This document shows positions 1-8,195 of a stretch of DNA of 64,000 nt, in pieces (position 1 is the stretch's first letter; each line of letters begins with the position of its first letter). The translations under genes and the position numbers were made by a program. The notes under the pieces are model-generated. The model did not search any database and was not told the DNA's origin. It saw only the letters and a list, made by a program, of their open reading frames with translations. The stretch is from positions 1,364,001-1,428,000 of the forward strand of contig NZ_VEGI01000001.1 of the NCBI RefSeq assembly GCF_007679325.1, read 5' to 3'. This DNA comes from Arthrobacter sp. U41. GTDB taxonomy: Bacteria > Actinomycetota > Actinomycetes > Actinomycetales > Micrococcaceae.

Positions 1-1195
1 CCTTCGAGACGAACTTGTAGAGGTAGTCAAAGCGCTCGTCGTCGCCCGAATAGGCCACCACATGCCCGGATTCGGCCACGATCACATTGGCGCCCTCGTG
101 CTTGAAACGGCCCAGCGAGGAGTGCTTCTTCGGCGTCGAGGTGGGATCAAAGGGATCGACTTCCACGATCCAGCCGAAGCGGTTGGCCTCATTTTCGTAG
201 CCGGCGGTGCGGGTATCAAACCGCGGATCGTCGAGTTCCCACTGGCGCGCCGTGGGCTTGTTGGTGAGCCCGTAACGCTTGTCCTCAGCCGAGGTGCCTG
301 GCGCGACGAAGTACCCGTTGAAGTTTTCCTCACCGGAGAGGATGGTCCCCCAGGGGGTGGTGCCGCCGGCGCAGTTGCCCAGCGTACCGAGGATGGTGCG
401 GCCGGCCGGGTCGGCCTTCGTGCGGACCAGCGGGGAGCCTGCCACCGGGCCGGTGAGTTCATAGGCCGTGTTGTTCAGGTAGCGGCGGTTGAGCTTGGCA
501 CCCTTGACATAGCTCCACGGCTTGTTCTTGTTCTTGCGTTCCAGCTCCACCACGGAAAGCCCGTGGGCCGCGGCGCCGATCGCCCGGACGTCCGCGGCGG
601 GCAGCGAGGCGGGGAACATGATGGTCTCGTTGGTGTATTCGTGGTTGGCGAACAGCACCGCGCGCCGGCTCTTGCTGCCCGGGATTTCGAGGATGTCGGT
701 GTAATCGTTGTTGTAGCCGAACTGCCGGGCCTGCGCGGCAGCGCTCTGGTTGCCGAGGTCGAAGTCCGGGGCATCGTTGAAGATGGGGTCGCCCCAGCGG
801 ATCACGGGCTGCCAGGTGAAGCCCTCCGGAACAGTGAAGGCGTCGACGGCGGCGTCCACCGGGGCGATGGCGGTGAACCGGAGCTTGGACGCGCCATAGC
901 CGTTCTTGGCTGCCGCGGAAAGGCCGGTGCCGCCGTCGGCCACTGCCGACTCCGCTGAGGTCACGGCCCCGCCGAACGCGACGGCAAGCGCCCCGGCAGC
1001 GCCGAAGCCCAGGGCCGCGCGGCGGGACATTGTGGCCGAGGCGATGTCCCGGAAGTAGCTGTTCGAGCTGGTGTTGCAGACCTCGCCCGAGCAGGCGTTA
1101 TCGCACTTGAGTGCGCAGGTGACGGGGCTCCGCTTGCCTTTGGTGTGGCCGAGCATGGGGAGCAGGGAGAACTTGCGTCCGGAGGAGACAGACAT
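1..1195 (-). CDS. PhoX-family alkaline phosphatase (DUF839), 3' end outside window
   Basis: The visible 398 codons look like a PhoX-type secreted phosphatase, a family that releases phosphate from organic esters outside the membrane using Ca/Fe cofactors. A long N-terminal region ends in a Tat-type signal, SRRAALGFGAAGALAVAFGG, near residues 57-76. This late position is usual for PhoX. Downstream blocks such as FANHEYTNE and LSGEENFNGYF fit the DUF839 core. The start is the ATG at 1195, with GGAAGG just upstream. A small cluster of cysteines (residues about 27-40) precedes the signal. The C-terminal metal-site half lies beyond the left edge, so completeness cannot be judged. The family call is firm; the substrate is not shown by the sequence. 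Confidence 0.9.
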   Translation of the reverse strand, partial: MSVSSGRKFSLLPMLGHTKGKRSPVTCALKCDNACSGEVCNTSSNSYFRDIASATMSRRAALGFGAAGALAVAFGGAVTSAESAVADGGTGLSAAAKNGYGASKLRFTAIAPVDAAVDAFTVPEGFTWQPVIRWGDPIFNDAPDFDLGNQSAAAQARQFGYNNDYTDILEIPGSKSRRAVLFANHEYTNETIMFPASLPAADVRAIGAAAHGLSVVELERKNKNKPWSYVKGAKLNRRYLNNTAYELTGPVAGSPLVRTKADPAGRTILGTLGNCAGGTTPWGTILSGEENFNGYFVAPGTSAEDKRYGLTNKPTARQWELDDPRFDTRTAGYENEANRFGWIVEVDPFDPTSTPKKHSSLGRFKHEGANVIVAESGHVVAYSGDDERFDYLYKFVSK

Positions 1196-1330
1196 GGAGA
1201 GACCTTCCACGGGGTGGTTGCGGGCCTCCCCACCGTTCCAGCCGGGGCCTACGCGAAGGAGTCTTCCGGATGAAATCCGGGTGAACTCCCAGCCAGAAAT
1301 GAGGGCGCATTGCACTCCGGCACGCCGGAC

Positions 1331-1343
1331 GTGAGGGAGCGTC
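1331..1343. repeat. Single unit of dispersed GTGAGGGAGCGTC repeat
   Basis: GTGAGGGAGCGTC lies directly against the menC stop codon and follows a small perfect palindrome, TCCGGC-AC-GCCGGA (1316-1329). The same 13-mer occurs three times in full (plus one shortened copy) downstream of paaZ at 34925-35016. In both places, read on the minus strand, GACGCTCCCTCAC follows the stop codon of a minus-strand gene. The 148-bp gap between menC and phoX shows nothing else that I recognise. Confidence 0.6.
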
Positions 1344-2411
1344 TCAGCGGGCGGGGTCGGCGAACACCGCGTGGACGCGGCGCAGGCGGTCCAGCCACCA
1401 GCCCCGCCGCTCGGGCGCTGCGGCGTACTCCGCCAGCAAGCCCGGATCGGCGGTGACGTCGCGGAGCCGGATGGCGCCGTCGTCGGGAACCAGGGAATCC
1501 CGGGTGACATCGGCGGCGAGCAGGGAGACTGTCCCCAGTCCGCAGGCGTACGGCAGTTCAGGCAGCGCGGCGGCGAGCGCCAACCCCGCGCGGATTCCCA
1601 CGGACGTGTCCAGCGCCGAGCTGACGACGGCGGGAAGCCCTGCCTGCGCCACGATGTCCAGGGCGCGCCGCACTCCCCCGAGCGGCGCCACTTTGACCAC
1701 AATCAGGTCCGCGGCGCCGGCGCGGGCCACCTTGAGCGGATCATCCTCCTTGCGCACGCTTTCGTCCGCGGCAATCAGCACCGGGACGCCGGTAGCCCGC
1801 AGTCGGCGCCGGACCTCGGCGAGGCCGGCGATGTCCGGTACCGGCTGTTCGGCGTATTCCAGCCCGACGTCGGACAGCCGGGTTATTGCCCCGACGGCGG
1901 TGGGGACGTCCCAGCCGCCGTTCGCGTCCACCCGGATGGCGGCGTCCGGCAGCGCGGCGCGGACGGCGGCCACCCGGGCAGCGTCGTCATCCAGGCTCTG
2001 CCCGGGCTCGGCCACCTTGATTTTGACGGCGTCCACCCGGCCGAAGCGGGCCAGGATGTCCGGCACCCTGTCCGCGGGGACGGCGGGGACCGTGGCGTTG
2101 ACCGGGATGCTGGTCCGCAGCGGCTGGGGAAACCCGTGCCAGCCGGCCTCCACCGCAGCGGCCAGCCATCGGGAGGCCTCCACGTCGCCGTACTCCGGGA
2201 AGGGGCAGAACTCGCCCCAGCCGAGCGGGCCTTCCAGCAGCAGGGCTTCGCGTTGGAGGATGCCGCGGAACTTCACCCGCATGGGCAGGCTCACCACATG
2301 CGCGACGGCGAGGAGCTCGTCAAGGTCGGGGAGCGATCCGGCGGACAACGGGGCATGGTTTCCGGGAGCATCCGGCGACGGCGGGGGCCAGTGGGTGGGC
2401 ATGGGATTCAC
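1344..2411 (-). CDS. menC: o-succinylbenzoate synthase
   Basis: An enolase-superfamily enzyme of 355 aa that dehydrates SHCHC to o-succinylbenzoate in menaquinone synthesis. The catalytic set is visible: KxK at K130/K132 (VKIKVAEPG), metal ligands D162 (RVDANGG), E188 (AEQPVPD) and D216 (AADES), and K240 (VVKVAP). The start is a GTG at 2411 that overlaps the stop of the upstream GH32 gene by 4 nt. The first 30 or so residues are poorly conserved in type, so a later start such as Met44 (MRVKF) is possible. menB, menE and menA are about 56 kb away in this window, so menC is separated from the rest of its pathway and coupled to a sugar hydrolase gene. Confidence 0.93.
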   Translation of the reverse strand: MNPMPTHWPPPSPDAPGNHAPLSAGSLPDLDELLAVAHVVSLPMRVKFRGILQREALLLEGPLGWGEFCPFPEYGDVEASRWLAAAVEAGWHGFPQPLRTSIPVNATVPAVPADRVPDILARFGRVDAVKIKVAEPGQSLDDDAARVAAVRAALPDAAIRVDANGGWDVPTAVGAITRLSDVGLEYAEQPVPDIAGLAEVRRRLRATGVPVLIAADESVRKEDDPLKVARAGAADLIVVKVAPLGGVRRALDIVAQAGLPAVVSSALDTSVGIRAGLALAAALPELPYACGLGTVSLLAADVTRDSLVPDDGAIRLRDVTADPGLLAEYAAAPERRGWWLDRLRRVHAVFADPAR

Positions 2412-3769
2412 TGTACCGGTGGCCCCTCCGTACGCCCCGGCTGCCGGAGTTCCCAGACGTCCGCCGCTGCGCCCTGCGGCAGTTCCAGCTGCCAGTCCTC
2501 GCCGGGGCCCCGGTAGGCGCGCAGTGTAGTGGGCACCGAACCGTGGCGGTACACCTCCACGATAGAGGCATCAAGGAAAATCCGGAGCTCGTCACCGCCC
2601 GCCACCGCGTCGGCGAAGACGGTTCGCCGCTGCCCCGCGGAGTTGAGGACAAGCCGGAGCGTGCCCTCTCCGCCGCTCACCCGGATCTCCGCTTCAGCCG
2701 GCACCGCCAGGGTGCCGGCGGCCCCGCGGTGCAGCCGGGCGCCGCGGTAGGCCCGAAGTTCGGGCGCGGGTTCGACGGCGAGGACGCCGCCGTGGACCGA
2801 GAGCTGGCGGGGGAACGTCAGGACCCCGGCCCAGCCGGCGTCGTCGATCTCTTCGGGGCTGCGCCCGGGGTGCCCCTCGCGATCCTCCTGCTCACCGGAC
2901 CAGCCCCAGAGCAGCGCCCGGTCTTCGAGGGCGAGGATCTGCGGGGCGTAGAACGCCGGTCCCAGATCCGCTTTGCCTCCCGCCGCGGGCGTGAACACCG
3001 GCAGCCCGGCGGAGTTCGGTGCCAGCGAGCCGAGGAGGTAGCCGACGCCGTTCGGGTGGCTGTGGTCTGCCGCGAGCCACAACGAGGCCATCAGGAGCCA
3101 GGTTTCCGCGCCGGACGAATCCGGGACCCGGACCAACTGCGGGCACTCCCAGATCTCGGCGGGCAAATGCCGGGCGGCGAGGTGGTCCTCCGTGCTGAAC
3201 CAGATCCCCTCGTATGTCCACTGCCGGAGGTCATCGGCACTGTAGAGCAGCACGGCCGCGTGGCCGGACGACAGGCCGGCGCCCTGGAGGGCGAAGCGGC
3301 GGCTCTGGAAGTAGAAGATAAAGGGATCGCGGACGGCGGTGACCTGCGGGTCCGGCGGTATCTCCGCCGCGACGTGGCCCTCCTGCGTCCAGGAGCGGAG
3401 CTCAGCATCCGCCCTTGCCAGGACCACGCGCGCGAGGCTTCCCTCGGTGTCCACGCCGGAGTACATGGCGGTGGGGACGCCGTCGTCGTGGGCCACCACA
3501 CCCGACCAGCAACCCAGCGCGTCAGGTCCGCCGGGTTGGGGCCGGAGCGCCACCGGTTCCTCGTCCCAGCGGACCAGGTCCGGGGAGCTCAAGTGTCCCC
3601 AGCAAATGCGCTGCTGCCGTGCCGAATGGGGGTTGTACTGGAAGAACACATGAAAACGGCCGTCCGTATAGCTCAGACCGTTCGGACCGTTGATCCAGCC
3701 TTTGGCGGGCCTTGGGTGGAAGTGGGGAAAGGACGGGTCAGGATGCTGCGCCGCGGTGTCCATGGCCAA
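2408..3769 (-). CDS. GH32 family protein with altered nucleophile motif
   Basis: A 453-aa protein with the GH32 five-bladed propeller signature and a C-terminal beta-sandwich, resembling intracellular beta-fructosidases (sucrose/fructan hydrolysis). The transition-state motif VRDPFIF and the acid/base motif WECPQL are intact. The N-terminal motif, normally W(M/I)NDPNG, reads WINGPNG: residue 28, the catalytic nucleophile Asp in the family, is Gly (codon GGT, plus-strand positions 3686-3688). No signal peptide is seen. The gene overlaps the menC start by 4 nt and is divergent from the PAP2 gene. The fold assignment is firm; hydrolase activity is doubtful unless the residue is a sequencing error or another acid substitutes. 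Confidence 0.85.
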   Translation of the reverse strand: MAMDTAAQHPDPSFPHFHPRPAKGWINGPNGLSYTDGRFHVFFQYNPHSARQQRICWGHLSSPDLVRWDEEPVALRPQPGGPDALGCWSGVVAHDDGVPTAMYSGVDTEGSLARVVLARADAELRSWTQEGHVAAEIPPDPQVTAVRDPFIFYFQSRRFALQGAGLSSGHAAVLLYSADDLRQWTYEGIWFSTEDHLAARHLPAEIWECPQLVRVPDSSGAETWLLMASLWLAADHSHPNGVGYLLGSLAPNSAGLPVFTPAAGGKADLGPAFYAPQILALEDRALLWGWSGEQEDREGHPGRSPEEIDDAGWAGVLTFPRQLSVHGGVLAVEPAPELRAYRGARLHRGAAGTLAVPAEAEIRVSGGEGTLRLVLNSAGQRRTVFADAVAGGDELRIFLDASIVEVYRHGSVPTTLRAYRGPGEDWQLELPQGAAADVWELRQPGRTEGPPVQ

Positions 3770-3865
3770 AACACTACCCGCGCACGGATAGCAGGAGCCC
3801 TCAGAAAGTTCGCAGAGTTCTGTGGGAACCTGTTACGGATGAGCTTTCGGCAGGATCACACCAGT

Positions 3866-4798
3866 ATGCAGCCGGCGTCGGAGTACCCGCAGCCGCCGTC
3901 CCCGCGCGCCCCGGGGGCGCCTGCAAGCGACGCCGGCCGGCAAGGCAGGGGCACCGGCTTCCTCTTCCTGTTGGCCACCCTCGTCAGCATCGCCGCGCTG
4001 GCCGCGACCTACTACTTCTTTGTCCGCACCACGACGGGCCAGTTCATTGACGAATCCGCGCTGGTGGAAGCAGTCGAAATCCACGGCACCGCCGGAAAAG
4101 CCGCGAACAAGCTCCTTGACTCGCTGCCGGCGCTGTCCCTGCTGCTCGCCACGGTGGTGGTCCTATTTGTGACCGTCGTGAAGCGGCGCTGGGCGGCGGC
4201 GGGGATCGCTGTGGCAGCCTGTGTGGGCGCCAACGTGGCCACCCAAATCCTGAAAGACCTCGTTCCCGTCCGGCCCTACCGCGGGATCGAAACCCTGGAA
4301 CTGAACTCGCTGCCCTCCGGCCACACCACCCTCGCCGCTTCGGCCGCGGCCGCGGTGTTCCTGATGGTTTCCCCGCGCTGGCGCCCGCTGGCCGGGTTCC
4401 TGGGCGGCAGCTTCGCCGTCGCCACCGGCCTGTCCACCCTGATCAACCAGTGGCACCGGCCCGCCGACGTCGTCGCGGCCTTCCTCGTGGTGGCGGTCTT
4501 TATGCTCCCGGCAGGCTGGCTGATCATCCGCACGGGACCTCGCTGGAACGTCTGGGACGGCTACGGACGGCACTGGGCCTCCTCCCGCTTGTGGCAGGCA
4601 ATGCCGCTGCTGGCAGGAGTCTTGGCGGTCGCCGTCGCAGCCTTCGCCCTGCAGGGTGCGACGGCCGGCCAAGGCAGCACCACGCACTATTTCTGGGCCG
4701 GGACCTCGCTCATTGTTCTGGCGGGCTACTTCGCCACGGTCGCCGGCGTATGGCTGTTCGGCCATGCGGCACGACGGCGGAACGCACCCCGGCGCTGA
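3866..4798 (+). CDS. PAP2-family membrane phosphatase
   Basis: A 310-aa integral membrane protein with a Pro-rich cytoplasmic N-terminus and about six hydrophobic segments. The PAP2 motifs are present: KDLVPVRPYRG (motif 1), LPSGHTTLA (motif 2) and INQWHRPADVVAAF (motif 3, with the conserved His). Such enzymes dephosphorylate lipid phosphates such as undecaprenyl pyrophosphate or phosphatidate at the outer membrane face; the substrate here is unknown. I prefer the ATG at 3866, which has AGGA 10 nt upstream; an in-frame ATG at 3839 would add nine residues but lacks a clear RBS. It is divergent from the GH32 gene with about 100 bp between. Confidence 0.85.
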   Translation: MQPASEYPQPPSPRAPGAPASDAGRQGRGTGFLFLLATLVSIAALAATYYFFVRTTTGQFIDESALVEAVEIHGTAGKAANKLLDSLPALSLLLATVVVLFVTVVKRRWAAAGIAVAACVGANVATQILKDLVPVRPYRGIETLELNSLPSGHTTLAASAAAAVFLMVSPRWRPLAGFLGGSFAVATGLSTLINQWHRPADVVAAFLVVAVFMLPAGWLIIRTGPRWNVWDGYGRHWASSRLWQAMPLLAGVLAVAVAAFALQGATAGQGSTTHYFWAGTSLIVLAGYFATVAGVWLFGHAARRRNAPRR

Positions 4799-4914
4799 CC
4801 GGCCGTTTACATCCGGCCCGCCGGGGGCCAGAATTAGTCCCGCACAGCCACTGGGTCGGCAGCGCGTTGGCCGATCCGTCCACCCGGTCAGCTGCCACGT
4901 CTCGAGGCCCTGCC

Positions 4915-6123
4915 ATGAGCACTGATTCTCCGGTTTCCCGGCGCGCCACCACCCTCGCGTCCGTACCCTCGCAGCAGCGAATCAACACGTTCCTCCGCGA
5001 CTCCGTCTACGCCCGGCGCCAGCACGTGCCGGGGATCTGCGACCTGGCCCTCGGCAATCCCCACGAGATGCCGCCGTCCGCCTATGTCGAAGCCCTGGCG
5101 GACGCGCTGACGCCCCGGAACGAGCGGTGGTTTGCCTACAAGACGAACGAGCCGGAGGCGCAGGCCGCGGCGGCGGCCTCCCTGCAGCGGCTGCTGGGGA
5201 TGCCCTTCGAACCGGCGGACATCCACCTCACCACGGGCGGCTTCACCGCGATTCCGCTGGCGCTGAAAGCCGTGGCCGACCCCGGTGACGAGGTCATCTT
5301 CACCCTGCCGCCCTGGTTCTTCTACGAACCCCTCACAATTGAGGCCGGGCTGGTGCCCGTGAAGATCCGCTGCGACCCCGGGACCTTCGACATCGACCTG
5401 GCGGCGCTGGGGGCGGCCATCACGCCGCGCACCCGGGTGGTAATCGTCAACACGCCCAACAACCCGACCGGCCGGATCTACCCGCCCGCGCTCCTGAAGG
5501 ACCTGGCCGACATGCTGGAGGGCGCTTCGCGGAGCAACGGCCGGCGGGTCTACCTGCTCTCCGACGAACCCTACAACCGGATCGTCTACGACGACGCCCG
5601 GTTCCACAGCCCCGCCGAATACTATCCCTACACACTCCTGGCCTACTCCTACGGCAAGACCCACCTGGCGCCCGGGCAGCGGATCGGCTACCTGGCCCTG
5701 CCGCCCACCATGCCGGACCGCGGCCCGCTCCGGGAAGCGTTCACCGCCCTGCAGATGGCGATGGGCTGGATCTACCCGAACGCCCTGCTGCAGCACGCAC
5801 TGCCGCGGCTGGAACAGTTCTCGATCGACGTCGGGCAGCTGGAGCGCAAACGCGACCTGATGGTCGAAGCGCTGACCGGCATGGGCTACCAGGTCACCCG
5901 GCCGGAGGGGGCGTTCTACCTCTTCGTCCGCACTCCGGCGGCCGACGACGAGCAGTTCACCACCGCCCTCGCGGACCAGGATGTCTTTGTGCTGCCGGGG
6001 ACCCTGTTCGAGACCCCGGGCTATTTCCGGATCTCGCTCACCGCCTCGGAAGACATGATCCAGCGCGCCCTGCCGGTCTTCGCCGCGGCGATCCAGCATT
6101 CCAGCGGCACCCTCCGTCAGTAG
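4915..6123 (+). CDS. Class I/II pyridoxal-phosphate aminotransferase
   Basis: A 402-aa fold-type I aminotransferase. The N-terminal substrate region is LALGNPHEMPP, the phosphate/cofactor region is TTGGFTAIPLALK, the Asn-binding loop is VNTPNNPTGRIYPP, the Asp/Tyr pair is LSDEPYNRIVYD, and the PLP lysine lies in SYGKTHLAPGQRIGY. It most resembles aspartate or aromatic-type aminotransferases, but substrate specificity cannot be read from the sequence. The ATG at 4915 starts a conserved-looking N-terminus. The 116-bp gap after the PAP2 gene may hold its promoter. Its 3' end overlaps the convergent MFS gene by 7 nt. Confidence 0.85.
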   Translation: MSTDSPVSRRATTLASVPSQQRINTFLRDSVYARRQHVPGICDLALGNPHEMPPSAYVEALADALTPRNERWFAYKTNEPEAQAAAAASLQRLLGMPFEPADIHLTTGGFTAIPLALKAVADPGDEVIFTLPPWFFYEPLTIEAGLVPVKIRCDPGTFDIDLAALGAAITPRTRVVIVNTPNNPTGRIYPPALLKDLADMLEGASRSNGRRVYLLSDEPYNRIVYDDARFHSPAEYYPYTLLAYSYGKTHLAPGQRIGYLALPPTMPDRGPLREAFTALQMAMGWIYPNALLQHALPRLEQFSIDVGQLERKRDLMVEALTGMGYQVTRPEGAFYLFVRTPAADDEQFTTALADQDVFVLPGTLFETPGYFRISLTASEDMIQRALPVFAAAIQHSSGTLRQ

Positions 6124-7331
6124 TTGCGGCGGTGCTTGAGCTTAGGGATCGTGACGGCGAAGACCGCGGCCGCGGCGAAGCCGAGCACACCTGTGGCGGC
6201 CACTCCGGCTCCGAGCGAAGCCGCGGCGGTCACGGCGGAGAGCAGCACCGGGCCGCCCGTGGCCCCGGCGTCCGCCATGAACCGCCAGATGCCCAGGAAC
6301 TGGCCCCTGCCGTTGTCGGGTGAGAAGTCGGCTCCCAGCGTCATGTTCAGGCCTGAACTGATGCCGTTGCCGAAGCCGATCAGGAGCGCCGCGAGCAGCA
6401 GGCCCACGAAGGCGGTGCTGAGCGGGATCAGCAGCATGGCCGTGCCCATGATGAGGGTGGACGGGATGGCCACCCACAGCCGGCCCTTGCGGTCCATCAG
6501 CTTGCCGGCCGGATAGAAGACCAGCATGTCGATGGCGCCGGACAGCCCGTAGATCAGCGACGCCTGCGTCGCGTCCATCCCGAGGTGCTCGGCCCACAGC
6601 GGGATGACCACCTGCCGGGACGCACGCAGTGCGCTGAGCAGCAGCACCCCCATGCCCACCGTCAGGAAGACCCCGGCGTGGGAGACCGCGACGCTGCGCA
6701 GCGTCGCCTGCTGGACGGGGACGCCGTCGTCCGCCGCGGGTTTGGCAACGAAGTCCGGGATGGTGATCGACAGGACGGCGGCCGCGGCCATGGCGACGAC
6801 GCCCACCCAGTAGGCGCCGCTGATTCCGGAGAACTGCATCACGGCGGCGCCGATGAACGGTCCGATAAAGATGCCGATCCGATTGACGCCGCCGAGCGTG
6901 GACAGCGCCCGGGCCCTGACGATCACCGGTACCGCCTCGGTCAGGTATTTCTGCCGGGCCAGGCTGAAGACGCTTGCGGCCATGCCGACGACCACCATGG
7001 CCGCCGCGAGCAGCCAGAGCCCGCCGGGCAGCAGCGGGGACAGCGCCGCGGCGGCGAGGGCTGCGGCGCTCGCAGCCGCGGCTCCCACCATGGCCCAGCG
7101 TTCGCCGAACTTCAGGGTGATGAGTGAGGCGGGCAGGTTGAAAAACCAGGAGCCGAGTCCAATGAGAGTGACGATCAGCGCGGCGACGGCCACCGAGGCG
7201 CCGAGGCCGCGGGCGGACAGTGCCACCACGGGCAGGATGGCGCCCTCGCCGATGCTGAACAGCAGCGCCGGGCCGAAGGCGGGGACGGCGATGCTGCGGA
7301 GGGTGAAGGGGGCGTGGCTGGTGGTGGTCAT
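6117..7331 (-). CDS. MFS transporter
   Basis: A 404-aa protein with about twelve hydrophobic helices arranged as two halves, a typical major facilitator. MDRKGRLWVAIPS resembles the conserved loop between helices that carries charged residues in drug/H+ antiporters. The start ATG at 7331 (MTTTSHAPF) has a purine-rich AAAGGGG immediately upstream; extension to an in-frame start at 7421 would add a sequence with no family character. The substrate is unknown; the overall form is closest to small-molecule efflux MFS proteins. It converges on the aminotransferase gene and lies just downstream of the GAF-ANTAR regulator on the same strand. Confidence 0.85.
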   Translation of the reverse strand: MTTTSHAPFTLRSIAVPAFGPALLFSIGEGAILPVVALSARGLGASVAVAALIVTLIGLGSWFFNLPASLITLKFGERWAMVGAAAASAAALAAAALSPLLPGGLWLLAAAMVVVGMAASVFSLARQKYLTEAVPVIVRARALSTLGGVNRIGIFIGPFIGAAVMQFSGISGAYWVGVVAMAAAAVLSITIPDFVAKPAADDGVPVQQATLRSVAVSHAGVFLTVGMGVLLLSALRASRQVVIPLWAEHLGMDATQASLIYGLSGAIDMLVFYPAGKLMDRKGRLWVAIPSTLIMGTAMLLIPLSTAFVGLLLAALLIGFGNGISSGLNMTLGADFSPDNGRGQFLGIWRFMADAGATGGPVLLSAVTAAASLGAGVAATGVLGFAAAAVFAVTIPKLKHRRNY

Positions 7332-7368
7332 CCCCTTTATCCTAGGGGCGGGCGGCGCGCCGGGACGG

Positions 7369-8103
7369 TCAGGCGTCGAAGTGCGTGCGGACTTCCTCAG
7401 CAGTGAGGTTCTTGAGGACATCCGCCGCCACGTCCCGAAGCTTCTGGTTCCGGTTGCTGGACACCCGGGTGAGGATGCCCATGGCTTCCTCCTGGGAGCA
7501 GCGGTTCTGGGCCATCACCACCCCGCAGGCAAGATCGATCGAGGTGCGGTGTTCCATGGCGGCCTGGAGGTCCTCGGCGCGGGACTGCGCGGTGCCGATC
7601 CGGACCGCCAGGCGGAGGGAACGGCCGGCGAGGTCGGCGAAGCCGGAGGCCTCGGCAATGATGTCCTCGGTGAACAGGCCGGTGTCGGAGCCGAAGAAGT
7701 TCAGGGCGGCGATGGCGTCCTCGCCGATTTCCAGCGGCACCCCGAGGGTACTGCGGACGCCCTGGGCGGCCAGCTGCATCTGGTACTCCGGCCAGCGCGG
7801 GTCGGTGTCGACGTCGGCGAGGAGGACGACGGATCGTGTCCGGAGGGCTACGATGCACGGGCCGTCGCCGAGGTTTTGTTCGATGCGGTCCAGAATGACG
7901 GCGCGGGGGCTGCTCCCCGCCACGGTCATGGTTTTTTTCCGGCGCTGCAGCGTGACGCCGCATTCGATCTCGGCGCCGGCGGCGTGGCTGAGTGTGGCCG
8001 CGGAGAACTCAGCGAGGCGGCCGAGGAAGTCCTCGACGTTCTCCGTTCCCATCAGGAGGTCCTGCAGTTGCAGGGCGGCTTCGTCCCCGGCGTTATTGGT
8101 CAT
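7369..8103 (-). CDS. GAF and ANTAR domain RNA-binding antiterminator
   Basis: A 244-aa regulator. Residues about 15-165 form a GAF-type sensor domain and residues about 180-240 an ANTAR domain, in which HRTSIDLACGVVMAQNRCSQEEAMGIL is the typical three-helix start. ANTAR proteins bind dual-hairpin RNA and prevent transcription termination; in actinobacteria the GAF-ANTAR pairing is common, with unknown ligands. I chose the ATG at 8103; a longer reading frame upstream overlaps the MinD-like gene region and shows no protein character. No target hairpin pair was identified in the window. Its 3' end is about 37 bp from the MFS start, so the two may share a transcript. Confidence 0.85.
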   Translation of the reverse strand: MTNNAGDEAALQLQDLLMGTENVEDFLGRLAEFSAATLSHAAGAEIECGVTLQRRKKTMTVAGSSPRAVILDRIEQNLGDGPCIVALRTRSVVLLADVDTDPRWPEYQMQLAAQGVRSTLGVPLEIGEDAIAALNFFGSDTGLFTEDIIAEASGFADLAGRSLRLAVRIGTAQSRAEDLQAAMEHRTSIDLACGVVMAQNRCSQEEAMGILTRVSSNRNQKLRDVAADVLKNLTAEEVRTHFDA

Positions 8104-8195
8104 CCCTAAAATGTAGGGCGGACCCCCGCCCGGCACAACTTCACCCCGCGGCGTTACCGGTTCTGCCCGCAACCCTAGTCCCGCGACCCCAGCGC

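Noticed and set aside
62..958. Plus-strand frame at the left edge
   Set aside because: Opposite the PhoX-type phosphatase, which has a Tat signal and family motifs.
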